Assembly (NCBI GenBank): GCA_023485405.1
Contig: JAMCZU010000011.1
Span: 1 to 35,886, forward strand
Direction: 5' to 3'
Length of the DNA: 35,886 nt
Source of the DNA: Patescibacteria group bacterium
GTDB lineage: Bacteria > Patescibacteriota > UBA1384 > UBA12157 > JAENIV01
Of the stretch, positions 22,945 through 32,300 are shown piece after piece. A model generated the notes under the pieces. It ran no database searches. It was not told the origin of the DNA and saw only the letters and a program-made list of their open reading frames with translations. A program made the translations under genes and the position numbers. Within the stretch, counting starts at the first letter, position 1. Each line of letters begins with the position of its first letter.

Positions 22945-23535
22945 ATGAAAAAGAGTCTTGTTTTATTAACTTTAATATTAATAACAGTTGTTTTTTCTGG
23001 ATGCACGGCTCAAAATTCTAAGCCAAGTTCAGAACAAACGCCAAAGAAGGAGATTAAATCAATGAGTACTTTTAAATTTCCTGGTGTTTTGCCAGATGAA
23101 AAAATTAAAAATAAAAAAGCGATTGTAAAAACAAGCAAAGGCACCATTGAACTCGAGCTTTATGCCGATAAAGCACCAAAGACAGTGAGTAATTTCGTTT
23201 ATTTAGCTGAAAATAAATTTTATGACAGTCTTACTTTTCATCGAGTCGTACCAGGTTTTGTGATTCAAGGTGGTGATCCAAATGGCACTGGTACTGGTGG
23301 ACCGGGTTATCAATTTGAAGATGAAAAAGTAATTGGTGATTATAAGGCAGGAACAGTGGCGATGGCTAATTCCGGGTCAAATACTAATGGTTCACAGTTT
23401 TTTATTTGTATTGAAGATCAACCAAGTTTGCCCAAACTTTATAATCTTTTTGGCCAAGTACTAAGTGGCATGGATGTAGTGGGAAAAATCCAAGTGGGTG
23501 ATAAGATTGAATCGGTGACGATCGAAAATCGGTAA
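22945..23535 (+). CDS. Cyclophilin-type peptidyl-prolyl isomerase, lipoprotein
   Basis: Speeds cis-trans isomerisation of Xaa-Pro bonds, here outside the membrane. VVFSGCTAQ is a lipobox with the lipidated Cys near residue 20. After a spacer, the domain (about 50-196) shows YADKAPKTVSNFVYL, FHRVVPGFVIQGGDPNGTG with the active-site Arg, and NTNGSQFFI. The C-terminus IESVTIENR is the normal family end. It follows typA after 16 bp and probably shares its transcript. It would help fold the many exported proteins encoded nearby. Confidence 0.93.
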   Translation: MKKSLVLLTLILITVVFSGCTAQNSKPSSEQTPKKEIKSMSTFKFPGVLPDEKIKNKKAIVKTSKGTIELELYADKAPKTVSNFVYLAENKFYDSLTFHRVVPGFVIQGGDPNGTGTGGPGYQFEDEKVIGDYKAGTVAMANSGSNTNGSQFFICIEDQPSLPKLYNLFGQVLSGMDVVGKIQVGDKIESVTIENR

Positions 23536-23540
23536 AAGTA

Positions 23541-23569
23541 TTGACAGGTTCTATAATTTAGGTTAAAAT
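23541..23569 (+). promoter_or_regulatory. Strong promoter of the secreted two-gene unit
   Basis: TTGACA (23541-23546), 17-bp spacer, TAAAAT (23564-23569), directly after the cyclophilin stop. It leaves a leader of about 115 bases before ATG 23694. Confidence 0.8.
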
Positions 23570-23593
23570 AACAGCAACAAATTGATAAATGAT

Positions 23594-23617
23594 CCAAAGC
23601 TCCAACTTTGGTTTTTA
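23594..23617 (+). terminator. Terminator-like hairpin inside the leader (possible attenuator)
   Basis: CCAAAG-CTCCAA-CTTTGG followed by TTTTTA. It stands about 20 bases after the predicted transcription start and 77 bases before the gene. It may end typA/cyclophilin transcription, attenuate the new unit, or both. The loop CTCCAA is the exact complement of TTGGAG (23678-23683), which overlaps the GGAGG ribosome site of the gene. Confidence 0.65.
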
Positions 23618-23693
23618 TCAGTTTGGTTATATAGCGATCGTAAGAAATTGCGGAGTACTTTGACATCTCACAAAAAATTGGAGGTTTACGGCA

Positions 23694-24185
23694 ATGAGAA
23701 AGGTACTTGTAATATTGTATGCCATTTTGTCGGTGATGATATTCGTAACGGCTGTAACCGGCAAAGAACCTGAAGCAAAGAAGGAAGTCTGTAGTATGAC
23801 AGCAGGTTTTTACCTTGAAGGTAGAGCGGAATTTGGTAAGTTGGTTTTGAAAACATTTGGCCAACATCCAAAAAATCTGGTTGCTGATCAAAAACACCAG
23901 ATTGTCGAGAGTAATCCAGAAAGTGCGGCTCTTTTGAGTGGCGATCTTGATACGAAGCTTACGCAAGGAGAGATTACCTCGACACAGAAATCAATAGTTG
24001 TACTTCATTTCACTGGTAAAGCCAAGAAGCTAATCGTTTCGGCCAATGGTTGGAATGGTACCCCTTGGGAAAAAACGCAAACTTTGCGTCTTACTTCTGA
24101 AGAAGCTAAATCAGGCAGGCTGGTATTTAGAATTGATCCGGTCACAGGCTCAATAGCTAAATCTAAGGAGGTGAAGAAGAAATGA
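23694..24185 (+). CDS. Secreted protein of unknown function, first gene of a two-gene unit
   Basis: A 163-residue protein. A hydrophobic start (about 4-22, VLVILYAILSVMIFVTAVTG) acts as signal peptide or anchor. The rest is soluble, with one Cys near residue 33 and a beta-rich C-terminal half (KSIVVLHFTGKAKKLIVSAN, GRLVFRIDPVTG). GGAGG lies 9 bases before ATG 23694. Its stop overlaps the next start (ATGA), so the two proteins are probably made together and may work together. Its base use seems less AT-rich than that of the flanking typA region, by eye. No family recognised. Confidence 0.7.
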   Translation: MRKVLVILYAILSVMIFVTAVTGKEPEAKKEVCSMTAGFYLEGRAEFGKLVLKTFGQHPKNLVADQKHQIVESNPESAALLSGDLDTKLTQGEITSTQKSIVVLHFTGKAKKLIVSANGWNGTPWEKTQTLRLTSEEAKSGRLVFRIDPVTGSIAKSKEVKKK

Positions 24186-26302
24186 AAACACTAGTTCTGG
24201 TATTTCTTTTTTTTGTCACCTCTCTCCCGGTATTCGCTGCCGACATGACTTGGAACATACCACCTGTTGACAGGGTGGTTATAACCAAAAATCCGGAAGG
24301 AACATGGCCTTCCGGTGGCACAATTAATATCGCTTTGCCAAAAGGGATGTTTGCTCTTGGTTGGCTTAATGGTGGAGCTCCATTTAATGATGGGCGTTTC
24401 CATATAAGTTCGTTAACTCTGGAGCCAGATATTACTTATCAGCCCGATACTCATAACCAAATAAGCGAGAATAAGTATGAGAGTTTTACGTGTTATGATA
24501 TTGGCTGCAAACTAGAGTTATGGCCAAGTGCGTATGAGTTTTCGGTGACTGGTACTTACGGAGAACCAAAGAAAAATTGGTATCCGTCTGGACCAGGTGC
24601 TGTTTATGAATTAGGTAACTCCATTGGTGGTGCCCCTCTTTTTGGCTTGGCACAAATCACTCAGGTGGGAGATCAAACATTGTTGCCTGGTGGCAAGACT
24701 GTTTCGGCCATCGGTTGTCCAACGTGTTCTTTAGCGGCTATCGCTGGATACAACAATGTTGGTGATGCCTTGACTTTACTTAAGAAAAACCACTGCTACA
24801 GTGGCAATAATATCATTTGGGCTAAAGCAGCTCGAACCCTTGGAATGGTGCTTCTTGGTACTAAATCTTGGAGCCAAGATGTAGCCAACAAGGAGACTGC
24901 TAGAGGTAATGATATTGTTATCAAAGTAAAGTCTCCTCATCGCAATAAGAAAAGAGGATTTTACTGGGGAGAACATTGGGTGGCAAAAGGGCCAGGCATC
25001 TTCATTGGTCAAAATGGTCTTGATAGTGGCATCATGGATTCGGCTTGCCGCTTTAACTATGTTGGTACATCAAAATATGTGCCACAATTGATGAAGGTGC
25101 TGACGAGCATTCACCATTTTATCGTCATGCATGATCGTTGGTGGGAGAAAAAAGCTAACTTGTATGCAATGTTTTACGGTGGTTGGTACACTGTTAGTGT
25201 TGCAAGCAATACTGTTTTTGCCACAACGACATCAGTTGCGTCGCCAATAATTTCATTAGAGAATAAGCCGACTCTATCTCAGTTAAGAGTTTTATTGGCT
25301 CCCAAAGTAGTGGCACAATCGGCCTCTGTGAAATTATCCTCACTTACTACGGTGCAAGATGTTTTACCGGCATCTTTAGTTGATCCGGGAGCAATCCTTT
25401 CTGGAGTATCAATCTGTTCGCAAAGATGCTTCATTGAACGAATTGACTCCATGGCTATCACTTTGACCAGAAATAGCGCTTTTGGGGATTCAAGCCTCGA
25501 AGATGCCGTTTCTATTGACAATAGTGACGATGAGGATGAGTTTTATGACGGTGATATGACCGGCGTGCCGGATCAGATACCGGATCACAGTCAAGCTCAG
25601 CTCTGGGGAGTTCCGCGTGGATCGATTCGTATAGTTCTTTTCGGACAACCAAACGCGGTATGGACCATTAACATTGGGCATTTTGACCCAATGGGAAACA
25701 ACAGCGATGAGGTGTTGACTGGCCAATTAAATGAAAACGGTGAAGGCAGTGTGACGTTTTCTCATACCTATACCGAGGCCATTGACAACAATACTAATGT
25801 AAAACAATTGCCGATAGGCACGAAGTTTTACGTTGATTCTTTAGAGGTGATTGACGAAGATGCGGCTAACGGCCAATTCTTTGTAGAGAATACCAGCCGA
25901 ACTTGGGGAATGCGGGTAATAAATAATGATCCGCAAAAACTCTATCCGGGCCGCACCCATTTGGCCGGTTTTTCCGGAAAACTGGTGTCGGTTTCGCCGG
26001 AAATAGTAGTGGAGGCTGATCTGGTAAATGGAAGTTTTGATCCAGTCGCTCAGCCGATCCAACCTCTTGGGATGCCTGGTAAGTGGCCAGAAATGGCTAA
26101 CAACCTGCTTGGCCGAATCTGGGGCAAGGTTACCAATGTTGATGGCACAACTGTGACCATCATTCAAGGAAATGAGCCCTTAACTGTTAGTGGTGTTGAT
26201 ATTCCAGTCAAGACTGACGACATTCTGACTGTCAACGCCGTACTGCGGCCAGATCGCATTTTGAAAGCGATCCCGGGTTCTGCAGTTGTTGCCAATAACT
26301 AA
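24182..26302 (+). CDS. Large secreted protein with a possible C39-like cysteine peptidase region
   Basis: A 706-residue protein with a clear signal peptide (LVFLFFVTSLPVFA, cleavage about residue 20). Residues 20-160 look beta-rich and hold a CYDIGC pair. At about 175-285, IGCPTCSLAAIAGYN and later GEHWVAKGPGIFIGQNG resemble the Cys and His motifs of C39-type papain-fold peptidases; this match is weak and by eye. Residues 300-400 are Ser/Thr/Ala-rich. Asp/Glu-rich DNSDDEDEFYDGD leads to a beta domain near 470-600, and the C-terminus (GRIWGKVTNVDGTTVTIIQG) resembles a small OB-like barrel. There is no C-terminal anchor, so it is likely released or tethered by its partner. The function is not known. 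Confidence 0.65.
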   Translation: MKTLVLVFLFFVTSLPVFAADMTWNIPPVDRVVITKNPEGTWPSGGTINIALPKGMFALGWLNGGAPFNDGRFHISSLTLEPDITYQPDTHNQISENKYESFTCYDIGCKLELWPSAYEFSVTGTYGEPKKNWYPSGPGAVYELGNSIGGAPLFGLAQITQVGDQTLLPGGKTVSAIGCPTCSLAAIAGYNNVGDALTLLKKNHCYSGNNIIWAKAARTLGMVLLGTKSWSQDVANKETARGNDIVIKVKSPHRNKKRGFYWGEHWVAKGPGIFIGQNGLDSGIMDSACRFNYVGTSKYVPQLMKVLTSIHHFIVMHDRWWEKKANLYAMFYGGWYTVSVASNTVFATTTSVASPIISLENKPTLSQLRVLLAPKVVAQSASVKLSSLTTVQDVLPASLVDPGAILSGVSICSQRCFIERIDSMAITLTRNSAFGDSSLEDAVSIDNSDDEDEFYDGDMTGVPDQIPDHSQAQLWGVPRGSIRIVLFGQPNAVWTINIGHFDPMGNNSDEVLTGQLNENGEGSVTFSHTYTEAIDNNTNVKQLPIGTKFYVDSLEVIDEDAANGQFFVENTSRTWGMRVINNDPQKLYPGRTHLAGFSGKLVSVSPEIVVEADLVNGSFDPVAQPIQPLGMPGKWPEMANNLLGRIWGKVTNVDGTTVTIIQGNEPLTVSGVDIPVKTDDILTVNAVLRPDRILKAIPGSAVVANN

Positions 26303-26336
26303 GAATTACAGCTTTAACAGCTGCAATAGCGAGTCT

Positions 26337-26371
26337 ACCCCGACGTTAAATTTAGCGCCGGGGTCTTTTTT
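26337..26371 (+). terminator. Intrinsic terminator of the two-gene unit
   Basis: ACCCCG (26337-26342) pairs with CGGGGT (26359-26364), with partial pairing inside the loop, followed by C and TTTTTT (26366-26371). It is oriented for the plus-strand unit; the convergent gene ends at 26370. Confidence 0.85.
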
Positions 26372-29273
26372 ATGGTTTTTTATTTCGAAGAACAAAAAAT
26401 ATAATTAGCTCGGCGGCGAAAAGCAAGGCAATAATAATAGTTACAATTGTTTTCCAATTAAGGCCATGACTTTCCTGAACATTAGTTGGATTGGTTGATA
26501 CAGCTGTGTTTGGTTCGTTACTGATTGTTTCCGATGGTGTAGTAAAAGGGGTGGTAGTAGTGGATACAGAAGGGACGGTTGAAGAAGAACTGGGAGTAGA
26601 GTTAGGAGAAAAAATTTCTGGTATAGGTGTTTTGAAATCTGTGGATTCTAAAGATGGGTTAGTCGTTGTCTCGTCAGTGGCAGTAGTAGTTCCAGTTGGG
26701 GTAGGGGTGGGAGTAGTAGTGCTAACAGCGCCGGGTGTATTTAACTTTGGATTAGAAGAAGGATTATTTTTTGTATCTGGAATGCCTTTTGTTGAAGAAG
26801 TATTAAATAAAATCCGACCGGTGTGAGGCAGAAGCGTTAAAGTTCCCGGGTTAATGGTAGTTCCTGTTTTATCAAGCATACTGTTGGTAAGAATAAAATT
26901 TCTGGGCTGATCAGGTGAACCGTTGGTTATAACTAACCCGTTGATAAATTTGCGTGATTGCAGAGATTTATCGGGATAATTTGAATCAACGATTCGATTT
27001 TCTAAAGGTGCTCCGAGTTTTTTAGTATCGGAAAAATCTATGCCAAGATTATAATCACCATCACCCACTCCTTTTTTCGCCGGATTGCCATTTTCAATAC
27101 TAAGCGAGCTAAATTCACTTTCTCCTAATAAGTATGTAGTTAATGCAAAATTAATCGTACCATTTTCACCATTAGCTGGGGCATTAAGGTCTGGTCTATC
27201 ATAATAAATCACATTTTGCATTAATTTCTTTTGATCCTGCTTTAAAACACCTTGGTTCCAAGATATTACTTGATCCATATCATCCAAAGAATTAAGCCAC
27301 GATGGCATATTAAATGTATTGCTGTCTTTCCAATTAAGACCAATAAATGCTGCTTCATTAAAAAAAGTATCAGGAGTGATTCCACGGTTTAACTTTTGAT
27401 AAAGATTTCTGTTGAAATCCGACCACACTCCATCTACTCCAGCAGTGGCGGTGGCAGGATCCCAGGTTGGGTTTAAATATGACTCGCCGGGCCAAGTATT
27501 TAAATGACGTTCGGAACCATTGATAATATAGCCAATTCCATTTTTTCTAAATTCAGAAGCAATATATGTGCTAAAAAATTGAGCAACGTTCGGTGACCGG
27601 CTAAAAGCCATCATGTTATTGCTTTTACCGGTTGAAGGGTCAGTATATATCCCGTCAAAATTCATTTCCGGGGCCTCATCAACAAAAACTCCATCTACTT
27701 TATATTTTTGAATACGAGAAATTACATTACTGGCCCAGGTTTCTTTGTAAGTCGGTGCGTCCAAATTTGTCATATATTCAGTGGGGTAATCAGGATGAAA
27801 GACATAATTTAATTTATTTGAAAGATCTGGTGGACCCAAGTTGTTATATTTTAATTCTTCCTTTCGACCATCTTTTAACGGTACTGTGTTGGCCGGAAAT
27901 GTCTTAAACCAATCAGGATGATTATCTAGGGCATCAACAAAATCAATTGGACTATTTTTGAAAAATGAATGATCCTCATACCGATTAGTGGTTCTATCAG
28001 AGAAAAAAACTCTTTCATCCGTGATGTTAGCAGACTCATAAATATAAAATTTCATATTCGGATTGACTAATTTCATTGCTGGTATAAAGTTGTAGTCATA
28101 ATCAGATATTGACAAATAATCATTTTGTTCGGCTGCCCAATAAAAATCATTTTTCATACAACCAAAGCAGTAATAATTAGCATGAGTTAAGATGTCTCTA
28201 TTTCTTGGCGCCGGAATTTGCCAAGTGATTGGATTATCAGAAGAATTCGTTAGATAAAGATGTGCATTATCAATTTGAAATCCCGGTTCATAACCAGTTA
28301 AATTACCATTTACTGTAATTTTAAGGCTAAAACTGAAAGCAAAATTACTCACAAAATTACTAGGTATGACAATTTCCTGTCGAAGGGGGGAACTTAGTGG
28401 CACATAATTCCAAATTTTTTGGTTGTTGCTAGATGAATCAAGGGCTGTTAATTGGTAATACATATCATAAGAGACACTTGTTCCCAAGGGAAGATTATTG
28501 TTATTTATAAAGTTTAACTGGTCTATTGTAAGGATTAATTTATTTCCGGAAGTCAAAAGAGCCGGATTGCTGCCAATCGGAAGATTCTTTCCGATTTGAG
28601 CGTAAGCTGCTGTTCCATTGTAATCTTTAATACCAAAATACTGAGCGTTAGAGCCATCAACCCCGCCGCCTTTAATATTTTTAGCTATAATATTTTTAGA
28701 AAGATCAATTTTAGGATCATAGATACCTGTCCAGCCAGACGCAACCTCATTGTTTGGGCTTGCCCAACTGTATATGCTTTTGCCTATTCCAGACTCAAGA
28801 GTTAGCCAGGAGGAAGCAACAGGATTTTCGAAATTTCCCTGGCCCATTAAAAAATCAACCGGCTCGTCTCTGGTCGGGCTATTAGTATTAGAATAATCTG
28901 AACCACCTAAAGCATTGAACGCCCGTATTCGATAATAATAACGTTTTCCTACTCCAATGCTGTCAGTGTAGGTTGTGGTATTAGGATTTAATGTGACAAT
29001 TTCTTGAAAATCATGTTCAAAATCTGGGGTTCTTTCTACTTTAAATCCAGTTTCGTCGCTGGCATTATCAACCCATCGGAGAAATATTTGAGTTTTATCA
29101 CTATTGTCAGTGGCCACTAAATTGGTGGGTGCAGTCGGAGTAAATTGGCCTTCACCGTGAAAAACGAATGTTCTTAAAACTAAAATTATAGCTACTACAA
29201 AAATTAGTGTTATAGCAATCGAAACACGCTGCTTTTGAGTTAGCTTAGCTAGCCTTTTAATTATTTTCTTCAT
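26370..29273 (-). CDS. Giant surface glycoside-hydrolase-like protein with Fn3 module and two membrane anchors
   Basis: A 967-residue protein. An N-terminal membrane helix (about 15-35) is followed by a fibronectin type III module (about 43-130; APTNLVATDNSDKTQIFLRW, RYYYRIRAFN). A beta-rich region (about 140-345) could bind carbohydrate. About 355-830 looks like a TIM-barrel hydrolase of the hypothetical GHL15 kind: KVDGVFVDEAPEMNFDGIY, NGIGYIINGSERHLN and GVDGVWSDFNRNL place acidic residues at strand ends. A Thr/Pro/Ser linker (TPTPTPTGTTTATDE) follows, then a C-terminal helix and KNKKP. Anchoring at both ends suggests a domain held close to the cell surface. The substrate is unknown. It lies 35 bp downstream of the other hydrolase gene. 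Confidence 0.72.
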   Translation of the reverse strand: MKKIIKRLAKLTQKQRVSIAITLIFVVAIILVLRTFVFHGEGQFTPTAPTNLVATDNSDKTQIFLRWVDNASDETGFKVERTPDFEHDFQEIVTLNPNTTTYTDSIGVGKRYYYRIRAFNALGGSDYSNTNSPTRDEPVDFLMGQGNFENPVASSWLTLESGIGKSIYSWASPNNEVASGWTGIYDPKIDLSKNIIAKNIKGGGVDGSNAQYFGIKDYNGTAAYAQIGKNLPIGSNPALLTSGNKLILTIDQLNFINNNNLPLGTSVSYDMYYQLTALDSSSNNQKIWNYVPLSSPLRQEIVIPSNFVSNFAFSFSLKITVNGNLTGYEPGFQIDNAHLYLTNSSDNPITWQIPAPRNRDILTHANYYCFGCMKNDFYWAAEQNDYLSISDYDYNFIPAMKLVNPNMKFYIYESANITDERVFFSDRTTNRYEDHSFFKNSPIDFVDALDNHPDWFKTFPANTVPLKDGRKEELKYNNLGPPDLSNKLNYVFHPDYPTEYMTNLDAPTYKETWASNVISRIQKYKVDGVFVDEAPEMNFDGIYTDPSTGKSNNMMAFSRSPNVAQFFSTYIASEFRKNGIGYIINGSERHLNTWPGESYLNPTWDPATATAGVDGVWSDFNRNLYQKLNRGITPDTFFNEAAFIGLNWKDSNTFNMPSWLNSLDDMDQVISWNQGVLKQDQKKLMQNVIYYDRPDLNAPANGENGTINFALTTYLLGESEFSSLSIENGNPAKKGVGDGDYNLGIDFSDTKKLGAPLENRIVDSNYPDKSLQSRKFINGLVITNGSPDQPRNFILTNSMLDKTGTTINPGTLTLLPHTGRILFNTSSTKGIPDTKNNPSSNPKLNTPGAVSTTTPTPTPTGTTTATDETTTNPSLESTDFKTPIPEIFSPNSTPSSSSTVPSVSTTTTPFTTPSETISNEPNTAVSTNPTNVQESHGLNWKTIVTIIIALLFAAELIIFFVLRNKKP

Positions 29274-29308
29274 TTTCGTTGTTTTTTTTCATCAAGATAC
29301 TTGTGAGG

Positions 29309-32300
29309 CTATTTTAGGTTTTGATTTTGGTTTTTCTTTTGAAAGATTAGTTTTAATTTATCAATTACTTGCTTGACTTTTACCTTAGTTTTTTTGACGG
29401 CTAGTTTAGTCTTGTCAACAACCTTTTTAGTTGCCAATTTAGTTTTGTTAACAATTTTTTTGATAACTTTGCTGGCCGTGCCTTTAACGCTTTTAATGAC
29501 AGAACTTGTGCCAGAGCTAGTAACGGTGGTTGCTGATGGGACTGGGGTTGACGAAGAAACAGCGCTTGGTGTTGGCGAAGTTGGTGTAGAAGTAGAAGCA
29601 GTAGGAGTAGGGGTGAGTGGCGCAGTTGTGGTGGGAGTAGGAGTAATTAAGGGAGATGGCGTAGGAGTGGATGGTATTTCGACGACAGAAATTTTTACTG
29701 CTGTGTCTGAGGCGAGATTGGCTACTTGGAAAGTAAGATTACCTTGACTATCTGAAGCGGCTTGAGTTGTGCCAGTGATTTGTTTGGTTGGGTCTGATTC
29801 AGCCGTGTTCCACCACTCTAAATTAAAATTTTTACTAGATTGCATATCGGGGATGGTAATTGTGCCAGAGATGGGCGAAGGAACGTTGTTATTGATCAAA
29901 CTTTTCCAACTATATGGTTTATTGTCAATCCAAAGATGAGCACGATCTGATTTGCCATTGGTAATTTCTTTTTGACCCCAAGCGCGAAGATCAAAACTGG
30001 AAGTTTGGGCGGCGCTATCTTGGTATTTGCCATTATTTAGCGGGATGTCTTTCATAAAGTTTAGATAGGCTTGACCAAGAGGCAAAGCAGTGTTAACGAT
30101 TGAAGCTTGATTTTTTATTCCTGAAAAATCATACCAAAAAGCAATTAAGCCATAATGGTTAACTTGTCCCCATAAAAACTTTTTATACCATGAATAAGTT
30201 GGGTCAAGATTATTATTAATTTCTGCATTTTCTCCCACATTCTGATCATAAAAATTCAAATTTGAATTTACTACTGGTGCGTGGACAACTCTTTGAGCTG
30301 GCTCGCCCCTCATATATCCTTCGTAATAACTAGTCATGGCTGTATCTTCTTCCATAACACTTTCCTCAAAGTTGCCATTTAAAAGTATAACTGGTTTTTG
30401 AGCGGTTTCATCGTAAAGAGTGAAATCGTCAAAATACATATTTCCCGAAAAATTGGAAAGATTAATAGAAAGATCTTCGTATGGCATGTCTGGAAGAGAA
30501 GGAGTGTTACCGGCAAATTCTCTATTAATATTCGGATAAGTAGCAGCATAAGTAGGAAAATTTGGAACAATAAACTGCAAACCTCGTTGCTGCCAACTGT
30601 CAGGTGGAGTTGAACTTGCTATATCATTGCCAGAAAGTGGGCCGTCAGTAGAAGTGGTGAGCTGATTGGAGGTGATGGCATTTCGGATATCATAGACTAG
30701 AGGAATTGTTTTTATAGTTACAGGCCAACGCATATCACGGGTATAGCTGGCATTGGCTAAAACAGATATTGTTGAGGAAAGGTTAGCGCCTGATTGTTTG
30801 TTCCACCAGCGCAAGGTATAAATGTGATCTGGGATCCCAGTAAAGGTAGACATTCTCAGAGATGTATTGCCAGCTGTTGCTTTGTTAGTGTGTAAACATT
30901 TACTGTTATTTCTCCCACAGCCAGAATCAACTGTCCATGGGGAACTGGGATCATTTTGTATATCCCAGCCAGGAGTGTTACTCACGCCTGACATTGTTCC
31001 CATTGCTTCATGAAAGTTGGCGTAAGCAACATCGGGATAAAGTCCGTTTGGTTTGTTGATTTCTGACCAAGCGATACCCTGGCCGTTAATCATGTCGTGA
31101 TGATCAAAGTTTACTGTTACCATATGCTGATTAGGGTCATTTTGTTTAAACTGCACAGCCATATCGTTGGTTTGTTCCATCGCTCCTGTTGAAACATAGC
31201 TTTCATTACAAAGTTCAAATGAATGAATACTGGTAGAGTATCCCCAGCGGGCAGCGGTATAACGCCAAAAATAATTTAAATAAGTACGGTTAGCCCCATA
31301 AGATTTACCGAAAGGATTACCGTTAAATCGCATTGGTACAGCTGATCCATCATCATTTATTGAATTCCAAAGTCCATCTTCCTTGGCATTTAAGGCAATA
31401 TCTAAATAAACGCCATTAACTCGGGCTGCTTCAACTTGAGCATCAGCAACAGCCGAGGTGTATTGATTATAATAATTGTAAAGATTGGGATTAGAAATTG
31501 GCATTAATTCTGGGCCAAGAGTGCCGTCACCGTTTACTTCTTTAACTGAAATGTCGTTAAATAAAAGTGTTCCACCTGTAACACCATCGTGTCCAACGGT
31601 AAGCCATGGTAAACTGTCCGTACCAGCAGTAGCGGTGAAAGTGCCTTTGACTTGAGTCCAATTATATGTGCCGTTATTTTGAGTTAAATCAAGACTAGTA
31701 CCAGCATAAGTTGCGCTGGCTTGAACATCATTAGCGCCGGGATCAATATACAATTTACCGCATTTATTCCCACTGCAATTTGGGTCAAGAGTAATATTGG
31801 CAGTTTTAAACCAAACACTGATTTGGTATTTTACACTTGGTTTGATCGGTAGTTTTTGATTAAAATATGTGGTATTCGTGTCAAAAGCAGGTTTAAAGAC
31901 AAATAAATCTTTATTCCATGAAGGAGGCATATTTGGGTCTATATAGTCCTTAAGAGGCGTAATAGTATCACTGTGGTTACTCCAATAGACATCATTATGA
32001 CCATTATTGTTGGACATCCCAAAAACGGCTAACCAACCATTTGCTCCACTCCACCAGGTGCGTTGAATATTCATTTTATCTTTTAGATTAGCATAATATG
32101 AATTAGCACTATTAATAGTAGCATTACTCAAAAGTTTACCACTTTGGTTATCGTAAACATTTAAGTTTTCTGTCCCGACCAAAGGCAAATATTTGCCATC
32201 GGAAGTTTCAAAATAACGCGAATCATTTTTGGCGACTTGGGCGAAGCCATGATTTTGCGAAGAAGTAGAGATAAGTGAGGTCGCAGGATAGTAAATAGTT

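Noticed and set aside
23660-23688. A second promoter (TTGACA at 23660) for the 23694 gene
   Set aside because: No -10-like sequence lies at 16-18 bp; the region is the ribosome site.
23439-23966. Minus-strand ORF of 175 codons
   Set aside because: It crosses a promoter, a terminator and parts of two plus-strand genes, and lacks a ribosome site.
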